Below, piece by piece: positions 49,621 through 58,866 of a DNA stretch of 64,000 nt. Below the pieces are notes generated by a model. It worked only from the letters and a program-made list of their open reading frames with translations. It was not told the DNA's origin and did not search any database. The translations under genes were made by a program, and so were the position numbers. The stretch covers positions 62,001 to 126,000 of the forward strand of contig DASWRI010000036.1 of the NCBI GenBank assembly GCA_036403235.1. The letters are read 5' to 3'. Source of the stretch: JBGTFE01 sp036403235. Its GTDB lineage: Bacteria > Acidobacteriota > Blastocatellia > Pyrinomonadales > Pyrinomonadaceae. Each line of letters opens with the position of its first letter. Position 1 is the stretch's first letter.

Positions 49621-52230
49621 CTATTTGTAAAGCAAGAATTGTGCGCGACGCGTTTTAAATTCGTCTAATTTTTTCTGCCACGCATTTTCGATATTCCGGA
49701 ACGTTTCGCCGCGCCTGACCATTTCCAGTATTTCGCTGTTTACAAGCAAACGATTGTAGTTATCCATTTTCCAATCGTTTGGAAAAAGCGTTCGCAGCGC
49801 AAGCGCGATTTCGATGCCCGTTTTGACCGGTTTGAACTGCTCTCGATTGGTCACGATGATGTTTATTCCGCTGCAGTTTTCGTTTTTGAAAACCGACGCG
49901 TCGGGCGTAAATTTGACGGGCACGAAGCGCACGCCGCCGAGATTTCTATCATTGAGAAAAGTCGCCAGCTTTTGCCCGTCGAGCCACGGCGCGCCGACGA
50001 CTTCAAACGGCGTGTCGGTTCCGCGCCCGACGCTCAGATTGGTCGTCTCCAGAAGCCCGATTCCCGGATAAAGCGTCGCTTCGGTCAGACTTCTCATATT
50101 CGGCGAAGGATTCGTCCAAATCTGATTGGTCTGGTCAAACCACATCGAGCGCGTCCAGTTTTCCATTTTGACGACGCGCAAATCGGCGTTTATCTTCTTT
50201 TCCGAGTTGAACATCTGCGCGAGCTCGCCGATTGTCATCGCGTGGCGGACGGGCAAAGTATGCGTCGCGACAAAAGATAATTTGTCTTCGTCGGCAATCG
50301 CGCCTTCGATATCGACGCCGTTTATCGGGTTCGGGCGGTCAAGCACAAAAACGGGTTTTCCGGCTTTGGCCGCTTCTTCCAGAACGTTTTGCAGCGTCGA
50401 AATATACGTGTAAAACCGCACGCCGACGTCTTGAATATCAAAGACAATCGCGTCCAAATCCTTTAACTGCTCGGGCTTCGGCCGTCTGGTTTCGCCGTAA
50501 AGCGAATAAATCGGCAAACCCGTTTTCTCGTCAATCGAATCGGAAACTTTCTCGTCCGCCTGCCCGCGAATTCCGTGTTCGGGCGCAAAAAGCGCGACGA
50601 GCTTCACATTCTGCGCTTCCTTCAAAATATCTATTGTTTGTTTGCCCAACAAATTACGGCCGGTGTGATTTGTCACCAGACCGACACGGAGGCCGTTTAA
50701 TTCCTTAAAATTATTTTTTTCGAGCACGTCGATACCGTTCAGAACCGTAGTATTTATCTTTATCATACTGCTCGGCCCGCCAAAAATCGGCAGTTCGGCT
50801 AATGATATTCGCATCGCATTTTCCTTAAATCTTGAAATTTGCGGCGCGACCTGCGACCAGTAGATATCTTCGGCCAGACGCGTCGTTTCAATCGGCGTGT
50901 CTTCGAGCGACGAAGCGACGACGGTCGCGACGCGCGCGCGAAGCGGCGTCACGTCGCCTTTGCCGTCCGGGTGAACGCGGTTTGAAAGAAAAACGACGAA
51001 CGTCTGTGAAACGCGGTCAATCCAGATTGATGTTCCGGTAAAGCCCGTGTGTCCGAACGAGCCGAGCGGAAAAAGCTCGCCGCGATTCGACGAAAAAGCG
51101 GTGTTGATGTCCCAACCGAGCCCGCGCGTCGCGCCGTCTTCGGAAACGACAATCGGCGCGGTCATTCTTGCCACACTCGCCGCGCTCAAAACTCTTTTTC
51201 CGTCCAGAATTCCGCCGTTCAGGAGCATCTGACAAAATCTGGCCAAATCGTCGGCGGTCGAGAAAAGTCCGGCGTGCCCGGCAACGCCGCCCATTCTGAA
51301 AGAAGTCGGGTCGTGAACTTCTCCGCGCAAAATCTGGTCGCCGGTTTTTTCGTCGCCTTCAAATTTTGAGCCGAGATAATTTTGCTGTCCTTTGATATTT
51401 TCGGTTGGCGCAATTAATTTTGCATCGATACCATATAGATTTTTATTACCTGCGAATTTATAGGTCGCGCCGCTGAATAGCCAGCTTGTGCCGGCATTCG
51501 GAATATCGAGCCTTGTAAAAAAGCCTGTTCCTTTTAATGTAAGCTCGCTAGAAACATTATCCGAGAAAAAAACATCTAAACTCGTTCCTTCCGCATTTAC
51601 TCTCTGCACGATTTCGCCGAGCGTAATAAAATTTATATCCGAATAAACAAACTTTGTTCCCGCCGGCTGTTTTAATTTTTCTTTGTAGAGCGCCTGCAGC
51701 ATTCCTTCGCGTCCCGTCCATTTTTGGCGCAAATCGAAATCCGGCGCGAAGCCCGAAACGTGCGTCATAAGCTGCTGAATCGTGACGTTTTTCACGTCTT
51801 TATCTTCAATTTCGGGAATAAATTTGCCGATTGTATCATTCAGGCGAATCTGCCCGCGCTCGACCAGAATCATGATGCTCGTCGTCGTCGCCACGACTTT
51901 GGTCAGGCTCGCCACGTCGAAAATCGTATCGACTGTCATTTTTTCGACGGTCGGAACTAATGCGCGATTGCCGTAGGCTTTTCGAAAAACGATTTTTCCT
52001 TTGTGTCCGATGAGCACGACCGCGCCCGGAAGCTTTTTATCGGCGATGTCTTTTTCGACCAGAGCGTCAATCCGGTTGAGCTTTTCCGCCGACATTCCGA
52101 CCGTCTGCGGCGGCGCGACGGGCAAACCCTGCGCGTTTGCAAAGACAAAAGTAAAAAGTAAAAAGGCAAAAAATATTGCCGATTGTAAAAATTTCGTCCC
52201 GATTCGAGCTTCTAAAACTTTTTTTCTCAT
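49621..52230 (-). CDS. Fusion of beta-lactamase-type serine hydrolase and NamZ (DUF1343) exo-muramidase
   Basis: 869 residues, signal peptide ending ANAQ (about 34). Part 1 (about 45-440) is a class C beta-lactamase/esterase fold: S108-L-T-K111 nucleophile motif, Y195-S-D, and the GHTGFTG motif. Part 2 (about 495-869) is DUF1343, whose founding member NamZ releases MurNAc from the ends of peptidoglycan chains: LVTNHTGRNLLGKQTIDIL, LFAPEHGIRG, FDIQDVGVRFYTYI, LDRPNPINGV. It probably cuts muropeptides or esters and terminal MurNAc in the periplasm. Both parts look intact. Confidence 0.93.
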   Translation of the reverse strand: MRKKVLEARIGTKFLQSAIFFAFLLFTFVFANAQGLPVAPPQTVGMSAEKLNRIDALVEKDIADKKLPGAVVLIGHKGKIVFRKAYGNRALVPTVEKMTVDTIFDVASLTKVVATTTSIMILVERGQIRLNDTIGKFIPEIEDKDVKNVTIQQLMTHVSGFAPDFDLRQKWTGREGMLQALYKEKLKQPAGTKFVYSDINFITLGEIVQRVNAEGTSLDVFFSDNVSSELTLKGTGFFTRLDIPNAGTSWLFSGATYKFAGNKNLYGIDAKLIAPTENIKGQQNYLGSKFEGDEKTGDQILRGEVHDPTSFRMGGVAGHAGLFSTADDLARFCQMLLNGGILDGKRVLSAASVARMTAPIVVSEDGATRGLGWDINTAFSSNRGELFPLGSFGHTGFTGTSIWIDRVSQTFVVFLSNRVHPDGKGDVTPLRARVATVVASSLEDTPIETTRLAEDIYWSQVAPQISRFKENAMRISLAELPIFGGPSSMIKINTTVLNGIDVLEKNNFKELNGLRVGLVTNHTGRNLLGKQTIDILKEAQNVKLVALFAPEHGIRGQADEKVSDSIDEKTGLPIYSLYGETRRPKPEQLKDLDAIVFDIQDVGVRFYTYISTLQNVLEEAAKAGKPVFVLDRPNPINGVDIEGAIADEDKLSFVATHTLPVRHAMTIGELAQMFNSEKKINADLRVVKMENWTRSMWFDQTNQIWTNPSPNMRSLTEATLYPGIGLLETTNLSVGRGTDTPFEVVGAPWLDGQKLATFLNDRNLGGVRFVPVKFTPDASVFKNENCSGINIIVTNREQFKPVKTGIEIALALRTLFPNDWKMDNYNRLLVNSEILEMVRRGETFRNIENAWQKKLDEFKTRRAQFLLYK

Positions 52231-52290
52231 TTCTTCTTTAGCGTTAATTTATCAATTGCGGCATTTGGCCAGATTTTTTACTTTTGTCTT

Positions 52291-53214
52291 TTAACTTTTG
52301 CCTTTTATCTTGAATCCCCTTTCTCTCTGCTTAAAGCTTTCCTTGCAAAAACGCACAAATTCTTTGGCAATCGGCGAAAAATATCCGCCGCGAAGCCGCG
52401 CCAGACCCAAATCCCATTTGATTTCCGCGCCTTCAATCAGCCATGAGGCGAGTCTGCCTTTGCCGATTTCTTTGGCAACGGTTTTTGCGCCCGCAATCCC
52501 GATTCCCATATTGTTTTCGACCATCTGATTAATCGCTTCCTGACGCGAAAGCTCCATCACGACGTTCGGATGAACGTTTGCCGCGTGGAAAAAATCGTCA
52601 ATCAAACGACGCGTGTTGCCGCCTTTTTCGCCCAAAATCAAAGGCTCGCCCGCGAGCGCCGCGGCGCTGATAAATTTCTGGTCGGCAAGCGGATGCGCCG
52701 GATGCGCGATGGCGACAATTTCGTCGCTGAACAAAAGCTCGGTCGTCACGTGCGAATTATCGACGGGCAGCGAAATAAAAGCGATATCAATATCGCCGTG
52801 CAGAATTTTATCGACCAGCGTCTGGCTCGTCCCCGAGCTGACCGTGATTTCGGCGTTCGGAAATTTCTGTTTCAGATTTTGCAGAATTGTCGGAAGCTGT
52901 ATTGTCGCAAACATCGCCGAAGCCGAGCCGATGCGCAGGCGTCCGTATTCCGCGCCCGCAACCTCGGCGATTTCGGCGATGGCCGCATCGTGCTCGCGCA
53001 AAATTTTTCTGGCTCGTTCAAGCAGATGCTCGCCCGCTTCGGTCATAATCACACGGCGCGGCGTGCGCGTAAAAAGCGGCAGCCCGACCTCATCTTCAAG
53101 CTGGCGAATCTGCATCGAAATCGCCGCCTGCGTGACGTTGACGCGGCGCGCTCCGGCCGTAAACGTCTTTGCCTCGGCAATTGCTAAAAAAGCTTTCAAT
53201 TGTCTGATTTCCAT
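52291..53214 (-). CDS. LysR-family transcriptional regulator
   Basis: 307 residues from ATG at 53212-53214, where the winged helix begins (MEIRQLKAFLAIAEAKTFTA). The frame runs upstream into a repeat, which is unlikely to be coding. Helix-turn-helix 18-60, effector domain of periplasmic-binding fold from about 90, with LRIGSASAMFATIQLPTIL at its start. Divergent from the sugar kinase gene; may control the amino-sugar genes. Confidence 0.92.
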   Translation of the reverse strand: MEIRQLKAFLAIAEAKTFTAGARRVNVTQAAISMQIRQLEDEVGLPLFTRTPRRVIMTEAGEHLLERARKILREHDAAIAEIAEVAGAEYGRLRIGSASAMFATIQLPTILQNLKQKFPNAEITVSSGTSQTLVDKILHGDIDIAFISLPVDNSHVTTELLFSDEIVAIAHPAHPLADQKFISAAALAGEPLILGEKGGNTRRLIDDFFHAANVHPNVVMELSRQEAINQMVENNMGIGIAGAKTVAKEIGKGRLASWLIEGAEIKWDLGLARLRGGYFSPIAKEFVRFCKESFKQRERGFKIKGKS

Positions 53215-53422
53215 AGGTTTGGTCAGTCGTCCGTAGTCACTTGTCCGTTGCGAGTTGAGATTAAATTGAGTTTCTAAATTAAATTTAACCGGCCACAGAC
53301 AATCGACTACGAACAAAGGACATTATCACAAAAAATTATTGCACTTATAAAATCTTTTAGTTTTGATTATATGTCAAGCATTACTAGAATAGTAGATAGA
53401 TTTTTTTATAAATTTTTCTTTG
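53215..53422. other. Divergent intergenic region between lysR and the sugar kinase
   Basis: Holds a hairpin built from TGTCCGTT/AACGGACA-type iterations (53221-53326) and an AT-rich stretch with TATGTCAAGCATTACTAGAA near 53371. Expected place for LysR operators; no exact T-N11-A box can be assigned with certainty. Confidence 0.4.
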
Positions 53423-54421
53423 ATGCCGACACTTTCCCCTAAAACAAAATCAAACCGCGCCCGCAAATCACATAATTTGTATCTCGGCGTCGATGGCGGC
53501 GGCACGAAAACTCATATCGTTTTAATCGATGACGAAAAAAATCCAATCTGCGAAGGATTTTCCGGCGCGTCGAATCCCCTGCGCGTCGGCGTCGAAACGG
53601 CCGTCGCGAATATCATTAAAGCGCTGGATGCAACCTGCGACAAAGCGCAGCTCAGTCGCGGCGACGTTGTTTCGGCGACGCTCGGTCTGGCCGGCGTTCG
53701 CCGCGCCGATTTGCGTCAGCGCGTGCACGAGCGCTTTCGAAATCTACTCGGCATCAAAAAAATTGAAGTCGTCACGGACGCCGAAATCGCGCTTTACGGC
53801 ACGACGCTCGGAAAAGCCGGAGTCGTCGTCATTGCCGGAACAGGCTCGATTTGTTACGGAAAAAATGAAAACGGCAAATTCGCGACCGCTGGCGGCTGGG
53901 GCCCGATTGCGGGCGACGAGGGCGGCGGCTCGACCATCGCCCGGCGCGCTTTGCAGGCCATCGCCAAAGCGATTGACGGGCGCGGAAAACCGACGAAACT
54001 GAGCGCCGCCGGAATCGAATATTTTCGCACATCGACGCCGGAAAATTTGCTGATTGCCATTTATTCGCCGCAGGTCGATAATGCCCGCATCGCCGGATTT
54101 GCCCGGTATGTCGCGGAAGTTGCGCGGGAAGGCGACGAAATCGCCGTCGAGATTTTAAAGGAAGCCGGTTTCGAGCTCGGTCTTGCGGCGGTAGCGGTGA
54201 TAAAAAAATTGAATTTAGAGCGAAAGAAAGTTCCAATCGGCTCGGTCGGAAGTATTTTCAAAGCGGGCAGATTACTAACCGATTCGCTTTTGAAAACGGT
54301 TCACCAGATTGCGCCGAAAGCTTTTTTAGCCGCGCCGCAACTTTTGCCCGCGCGCGCCGGCGCCGAGATGGCTTTCGAAAATTTCAGAAACGGCACAAAC
54401 CGCCGCGCGCCCGCGCTTTAA
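53423..54421 (+). CDS. BadF/BadG-type kinase, probably MurNAc or GlcNAc kinase
   Basis: 332 residues from ATG 53423. The phosphate-1 loop LGVDGGGTKTHIVL, phosphate-2 VVIAGTGSICYG and the DEGGGSTIARRAL adenosine stretch are those of the acetylated amino-sugar kinases (NagK/MurK type). With MurQ, NagA and NamZ nearby, phosphorylation of MurNAc and/or GlcNAc is the likely role. The exact sugar cannot be read from sequence. Confidence 0.88.
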   Translation: MPTLSPKTKSNRARKSHNLYLGVDGGGTKTHIVLIDDEKNPICEGFSGASNPLRVGVETAVANIIKALDATCDKAQLSRGDVVSATLGLAGVRRADLRQRVHERFRNLLGIKKIEVVTDAEIALYGTTLGKAGVVVIAGTGSICYGKNENGKFATAGGWGPIAGDEGGGSTIARRALQAIAKAIDGRGKPTKLSAAGIEYFRTSTPENLLIAIYSPQVDNARIAGFARYVAEVAREGDEIAVEILKEAGFELGLAAVAVIKKLNLERKKVPIGSVGSIFKAGRLLTDSLLKTVHQIAPKAFLAAPQLLPARAGAEMAFENFRNGTNRRAPAL

Positions 54422-54569
54422 TAAAAATCGATTTCCGTTCTGCCACAAAAACTTCGAAAAATTTTACGAGTCAAATTTGCATCCGCTCAGGCATATTATT
54501 TGCTCTATCTGTTCCCAACAACAAAAAGTGTTTCGTTTTCAAACAGTTTTGATAACGAAGGAGAAAAAT

Positions 54570-55076
54570 ATGGAAAGCAAAGCAAAATTTCTGGGGCATG
54601 GAATTCACCCGATTATGATTGTGTTTCCGCTCGGCCTGCTCGCGACGGGCGTCGTGTTCGACGCAATTTTTTTGATTTGGAAAAATCCGATGATGGCGAC
54701 GGTCGCTTACTGGATGATAGCGGCCGGAATCATCGGCGGATTTCTCGCCGCGCCGTTTGGCTGGATTGACTGGTTTGCCATTCCGCAGAACACGCGCGCA
54801 AAATCGGTCGGGCTGCTCCACGGATTGGTCAACACGGCCGTTTTATTATTATTTATCGGCAGCTGGTGGCTGCGCTCCGACGCGCCGGAGAAACCGGAAA
54901 CGCTGGCGAGCGTGCTTTCTTTTGCCGGCGCGGGCTTATCGATGGTCGGCGGCTGGCTCGGCGGCGAGCTCGTCGAAAGACTCGGCGTCGCCGTCCACGA
55001 AGGCGCAAATCTCGACGCGCCGAGTTCCCTGGCGACTTCAAACGCGTCTACGAAAACGGCGACCGGCAGAGTTTGA
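54570..55076 (+). CDS. DUF2231 membrane protein
   Basis: 168 residues from ATG 54570 with GAAGGAGA upstream. GHGIHPIMIVFPLGLLATGVV opens the first of four spans. The histidine near the start (HPIMI) is typical of DUF2231. C-terminal polar tail. Function unknown. It stands between the kinase and the SDR gene. Confidence 0.87.
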   Translation: MESKAKFLGHGIHPIMIVFPLGLLATGVVFDAIFLIWKNPMMATVAYWMIAAGIIGGFLAAPFGWIDWFAIPQNTRAKSVGLLHGLVNTAVLLLFIGSWWLRSDAPEKPETLASVLSFAGAGLSMVGGWLGGELVERLGVAVHEGANLDAPSSLATSNASTKTATGRV

Positions 55077-55144
55077 TTTGTAAACGCTGTAACGGAAAAT
55101 TTAATTATATTTTCGCCTGAAATTTTTCGGCGAGAGGTATCGAA

Positions 55145-56164
55145 ATGAAATTAAAATTAAAAAATTTAAATGAGCAGACGATTATCATCACGGGCGCGAC
55201 CAGCGGAATCGGTTTGACGACCGCGCGAATGGCCGCCGCGCGCGGCGCACGTCTCGTTCTGGCGGCGCGCAACGAAGAATCGCTGCGTAAATTGACCGAC
55301 GAAATAAATTTGTCGGGCGGCGAAGCGATTTACGTCGTCGCCGATGTCGGCAGCGAAGGCGACGTCAAAAAAATCGCAGCCGAAGCCGTCGCCAAATTCG
55401 GCAATTTCGACACCTGGATTAATAACGCGGGCGTCTCGATTTACGGAAAATTTAAAGACGTTCCATTTGAAGACCAGCGGCAGCTTTTCGAGACGAATTA
55501 CTGGGGCGTCGTTTACGGTTCGCTCATCGCCGCCGAGCATCTGCGGCTTTACGGCGGAGCTTTAATCAATGTCGGCAGCACGCTTTCCGACCGCGCGATT
55601 CCGCTTCAGGGAACATACTGCGCGTCGAAACACGCCGTTAAAGGCTTCACCGACGCTTTTCGAATGGAACTCGAATCGGAAGACGCGCCCGTTTCCGTCA
55701 GTTTGATAAAACCTGCGGCCATCGACACGCCTTATAAAGACCACGCCCGAAATTATCTCGGCGTAAAAGCGGAAAATCCGCCGCCGGTTTACGCGCCCGA
55801 AACGGTTGCCGAAGCGATTCTGCACTGCGCCGAAAATCAAGTTCGCGACGTTTTTGTCGGCGGCGGCGCAAAAGGTCTTTCGGCGGTCGGCGAATACGCG
55901 CCGCGCCTGACCGACAAAGTGATGGAAACGACGATGCTCGGGATTCAAAGGTCGAATGAGCCGACCGACGGCAACCCGATGGACGGTCTTTACGAATCGA
56001 AAGACGCGAGCATGCGCGAACGCGGCGGTTACGAAGGACACGTTATGGAAAGCAGTCTTTACACAAAAGCGAGTCTCCATCCTTTTGTCACCGGCGCGGC
56101 GCTGGTCGCGCTCGGCGCAGGAATAGCTTTTTTGACGTCGTCGAGAAGCGACCGCAATCAATAA
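55145..56164 (+). CDS. Short-chain dehydrogenase/reductase with C-terminal membrane segment
   Basis: 339 residues. Cofactor motif TGATSGIGLTTARMAAARGA near 19, NNAGVSIYG, catalytic Ser in NVGSTLS and YCASKHAVKGF (Tyr and Lys). After the SDR domain (about 1-255) comes a disordered stretch, then one hydrophobic segment ALVALGAGIAFL at the end, likely anchoring it in the inner membrane. Substrate unknown. Confidence 0.92.
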   Translation: MKLKLKNLNEQTIIITGATSGIGLTTARMAAARGARLVLAARNEESLRKLTDEINLSGGEAIYVVADVGSEGDVKKIAAEAVAKFGNFDTWINNAGVSIYGKFKDVPFEDQRQLFETNYWGVVYGSLIAAEHLRLYGGALINVGSTLSDRAIPLQGTYCASKHAVKGFTDAFRMELESEDAPVSVSLIKPAAIDTPYKDHARNYLGVKAENPPPVYAPETVAEAILHCAENQVRDVFVGGGAKGLSAVGEYAPRLTDKVMETTMLGIQRSNEPTDGNPMDGLYESKDASMRERGGYEGHVMESSLYTKASLHPFVTGAALVALGAGIAFLTSSRSDRNQ

Positions 56165-56186
56165 ACCGAAGGCGATAAAAAAATCA

Positions 56187-56220
56187 GAGCGCGGAGATTT
56201 GATTTCCGCGCTCTTTTTTT
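56187..56220 (+). terminator. Terminator after the SDR gene
   Basis: GAGCGCGGA and its complement around GATTTGATT, followed by TTTTTTT. Confidence 0.88.
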
Positions 56221-56339
56221 GATTCAAATATTTTATTCGAAGCCCGAACAAACCCTTCAGGCAATCTAAAGTTGATTTTATATCAAATATTTGCGTAAAC
56301 TTGCTTAACATTTTGCCAAAATCACCGCTTATACATAAA

Positions 56340-57242
56340 ATGATTCCTATAACCGAACGCGATAACGAGCGCACTTCAAAAATCGACGAAGTTTCTACGC
56401 TCGAAGCGCTCCGATTAATCAACGAAGAAGATAAAATGGTGGCGCAGGCGGTCGAGAAAGTTTTGCCGAAAATCGCCGAAGCGGTCGAAAAAATCGTCGA
56501 GCGACTCGGAAAAGGCGGGCGGCTTTTTTATGTCGGAACGGGCACGTCAGGACGTTTGGGCGTGCTCGACGCATCAGAGATTCCGCCGACGTTCGGCGTT
56601 TCATACGATTTGATTCAGGGCGTCATCGCGGGCGGCTACGACGCGCTCTACAAAGCGACCGAAGCGAGCGAAGACGATAAGGAAGCCGGAAAAACGGATT
56701 TGCAAAGTCGCGTTTTGGCCGAAAAAGACGCGGTCGTCGGCATCGCCGCTTCGGGCCGCACGCCTTACACCATCGGCGCGGTCGAATACGCCCGCGCGCT
56801 CGGATGTTTTACGGCCTGCGTGACGGTCGTGCCCGATTCTTTGATAACAAAATCGGCCGAAATCGCGATTGTTGCCGAAACGGGCGCGGAAGCTATAACC
56901 GGCTCGACCAGAATGAAAGCCGGAACGGCGCAGAAAATGATTTTGAATATGATTTCGACCGCCGCGATGATTCGGCTCGGCTACGTCAAAGGCAACCGGA
57001 TGACGAACGTAAAATCTTCGAACGCAAAACTCAAAGAGCGCAGCGTGCGTATCTTGACAGCGGAAACGGGTTTGGGTGAAACTTCGGCGCGGGAATTATT
57101 AAACAAAGCGAACGGCGATTTGCGCGTCGCGCTCGTTATGTTCGGCGCCAGAGTCGGGAGCGAAACGGCTGAATCGAATTTGATTAAAACGAATTTTGTC
57201 GTCGAATCGGCCATACGAAACATTAAAACTAAAAGGCGATAA
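56340..57242 (+). CDS. murQ: N-acetylmuramic acid 6-phosphate etherase
   Basis: Cleaves the lactyl ether of MurNAc-6-P to give GlcNAc-6-P and lactate. 300 residues from ATG 56340, the usual length (an upstream in-frame start would add 13). SIS-domain motifs: TERDNERTSKID, GRLFYVGTGTSGRLGVLDA, SEIPPTFG, IAASGRTPYTIGAVE and GSTRMKAGTAQKMILN. Followed at 5 bp by the SSS transporter; the pair is an obvious uptake-and-conversion unit. Confidence 0.95.
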   Translation: MIPITERDNERTSKIDEVSTLEALRLINEEDKMVAQAVEKVLPKIAEAVEKIVERLGKGGRLFYVGTGTSGRLGVLDASEIPPTFGVSYDLIQGVIAGGYDALYKATEASEDDKEAGKTDLQSRVLAEKDAVVGIAASGRTPYTIGAVEYARALGCFTACVTVVPDSLITKSAEIAIVAETGAEAITGSTRMKAGTAQKMILNMISTAAMIRLGYVKGNRMTNVKSSNAKLKERSVRILTAETGLGETSARELLNKANGDLRVALVMFGARVGSETAESNLIKTNFVVESAIRNIKTKRR

Positions 57243-57247
57243 TTTAT

Positions 57248-58813
57248 ATGGGATTTTCGGCAATCGATTACGCGGTTCTAATACTTTATCTGGTCGGCAT
57301 CACGATTTTCGGCGTTCTTTTCCGCAAATCGCAGAAAACCGTAAAAGATTATTTCATCGGCTCGAAGAATATTCACTGGCTTATTATCAGCCTTTCGATT
57401 GTGGCGACGGAAACCAGCACTTTGACGCTCATCGGTATTCCGGCAATCGCTTATTCCAAATACGCTTCTCCCGAACAAGGCGGCAATTTTACGTATCTTC
57501 AAGTGGTTTTCGGCTACGTCATCGCGCGAGTTATCATCAGCATTATTTTTATTCCGGCGTATTTCAAAGGCGAGCTTTTGACGGCTTACAAATTGCTCGA
57601 AAACCGTTTCGGCATTACGACGAAAAACTTTGCCGCGTCGCTTTTTTTGATTATGCGAGCGCTGGCCGAAGGAGTTCGGATTTTTGCCGCGTCGATTGTT
57701 TTGAGCGCGGTTTTAGGCGCGACTTTCAATCAACTCGGCGAAAATAGTTTTTTGAATTTTTTGAATTTGGCAAATCCGCAAAATTTGACGATTTTGTCAA
57801 TTATTATCGTCGGCTTTTTGACGCTGGTTTATACGTTTGAAGGCGGAATCGCGGCGGTTATCTGGACGGATTTGATTCAACTGATAATCTACGTCGGTGG
57901 CTCGCTCGTCGCCGCTTATATGCTTTTGTCGCTCGTTCCGGGCGGCTGGAATGAAATCGTCGCGCAGGGCGCGGCAGCCGGAAAATTTCAGACGTTTTCC
58001 TTCAAATTCGATTTTAGTTTGCCGTTCACGTTTTGGGCCGGACTTTTCGGCGGAACGTTTTTGACGATGGCTTCGCACGGCACCGACCAACTGCTCGTTC
58101 AGCGTCTTTTTACCTGCAAAAATCAGCGCGACAGCCAGAAGGCTTTGATTTTTTCGGGCTTTGTAGTGCTGTTTCAATTCGCCTTGTTTCTGCTCATCGG
58201 CGTTATGCTCTACGCTTATTATCAGCACTTGCCTTTGGACGCGGCGCATACCGCAAACGGCTGTCTGGAAGCGAAAAAGTGCGACGAAATCTTTCCGCGA
58301 TTTATTGTCGAACAGCTTCCGCACGGAATTTCCGGCCTTGTCATCGCCGCGATTTTTGCCGCCGCGATGTCTAATTTGAGCGGCTCGCTCAATTCTCTGG
58401 CTTCGACGACCGTTCTGGATTTTTACAAACCGCTGATAAATCCGAAAGCTTCGGACGAGTCGCTTTTGAAGCTTTCGCGCTGGTTGACCGCCGCGTGGGG
58501 AATCGTTTTGATTGTAATCGCGTTTTTCGCGCGCGGCTGGGGTTCAGTTTTCACCGTCGGACTGACAATCGCTTCGATAGTTTACGGAACGATGCTGGGC
58601 GCGTTTCTGCTCGGCGTTTTGACAAAACGCGCCAATCAAATCGGTGTCATCGCCGGAATGCTCGCGTCGATTGCGGCAATGCTTTACGTCAAATTTTACA
58701 CATCAATCGCCTGGACCTGGTATGTTTTGATTGGCACGATAATTTGTCTGACAATCGGCTACACGGTCAGCCGAATCTTTCCGGTTCGTGAAAACGCCGC
58801 CGAAGCAATTTAG
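57248..58813 (+). CDS. Sodium/solute symporter (SSS family)
   Basis: 521 residues, about 13-14 spans, LeuT-like fold. KTVKDYFIGSKNIHWL, the sodium-site stretch VATETSTLTLIGIPA, GGTFLTMASHGTDQLLVQRL and AAIFAAAMSNLSGSLNSLAS (sodium site 2 serines) are all characteristic. It starts 5 bp after murQ, so it probably imports MurNAc, GlcNAc or an anhydro-muropeptide product. Confidence 0.93.
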   Translation: MGFSAIDYAVLILYLVGITIFGVLFRKSQKTVKDYFIGSKNIHWLIISLSIVATETSTLTLIGIPAIAYSKYASPEQGGNFTYLQVVFGYVIARVIISIIFIPAYFKGELLTAYKLLENRFGITTKNFAASLFLIMRALAEGVRIFAASIVLSAVLGATFNQLGENSFLNFLNLANPQNLTILSIIIVGFLTLVYTFEGGIAAVIWTDLIQLIIYVGGSLVAAYMLLSLVPGGWNEIVAQGAAAGKFQTFSFKFDFSLPFTFWAGLFGGTFLTMASHGTDQLLVQRLFTCKNQRDSQKALIFSGFVVLFQFALFLLIGVMLYAYYQHLPLDAAHTANGCLEAKKCDEIFPRFIVEQLPHGISGLVIAAIFAAAMSNLSGSLNSLASTTVLDFYKPLINPKASDESLLKLSRWLTAAWGIVLIVIAFFARGWGSVFTVGLTIASIVYGTMLGAFLLGVLTKRANQIGVIAGMLASIAAMLYVKFYTSIAWTWYVLIGTIICLTIGYTVSRIFPVRENAAEAI

Positions 58814-58866
58814 ACGGCATTGTTATTTGTCTTTGCATCAAATAATTTTTTAGAGTTATACAAACG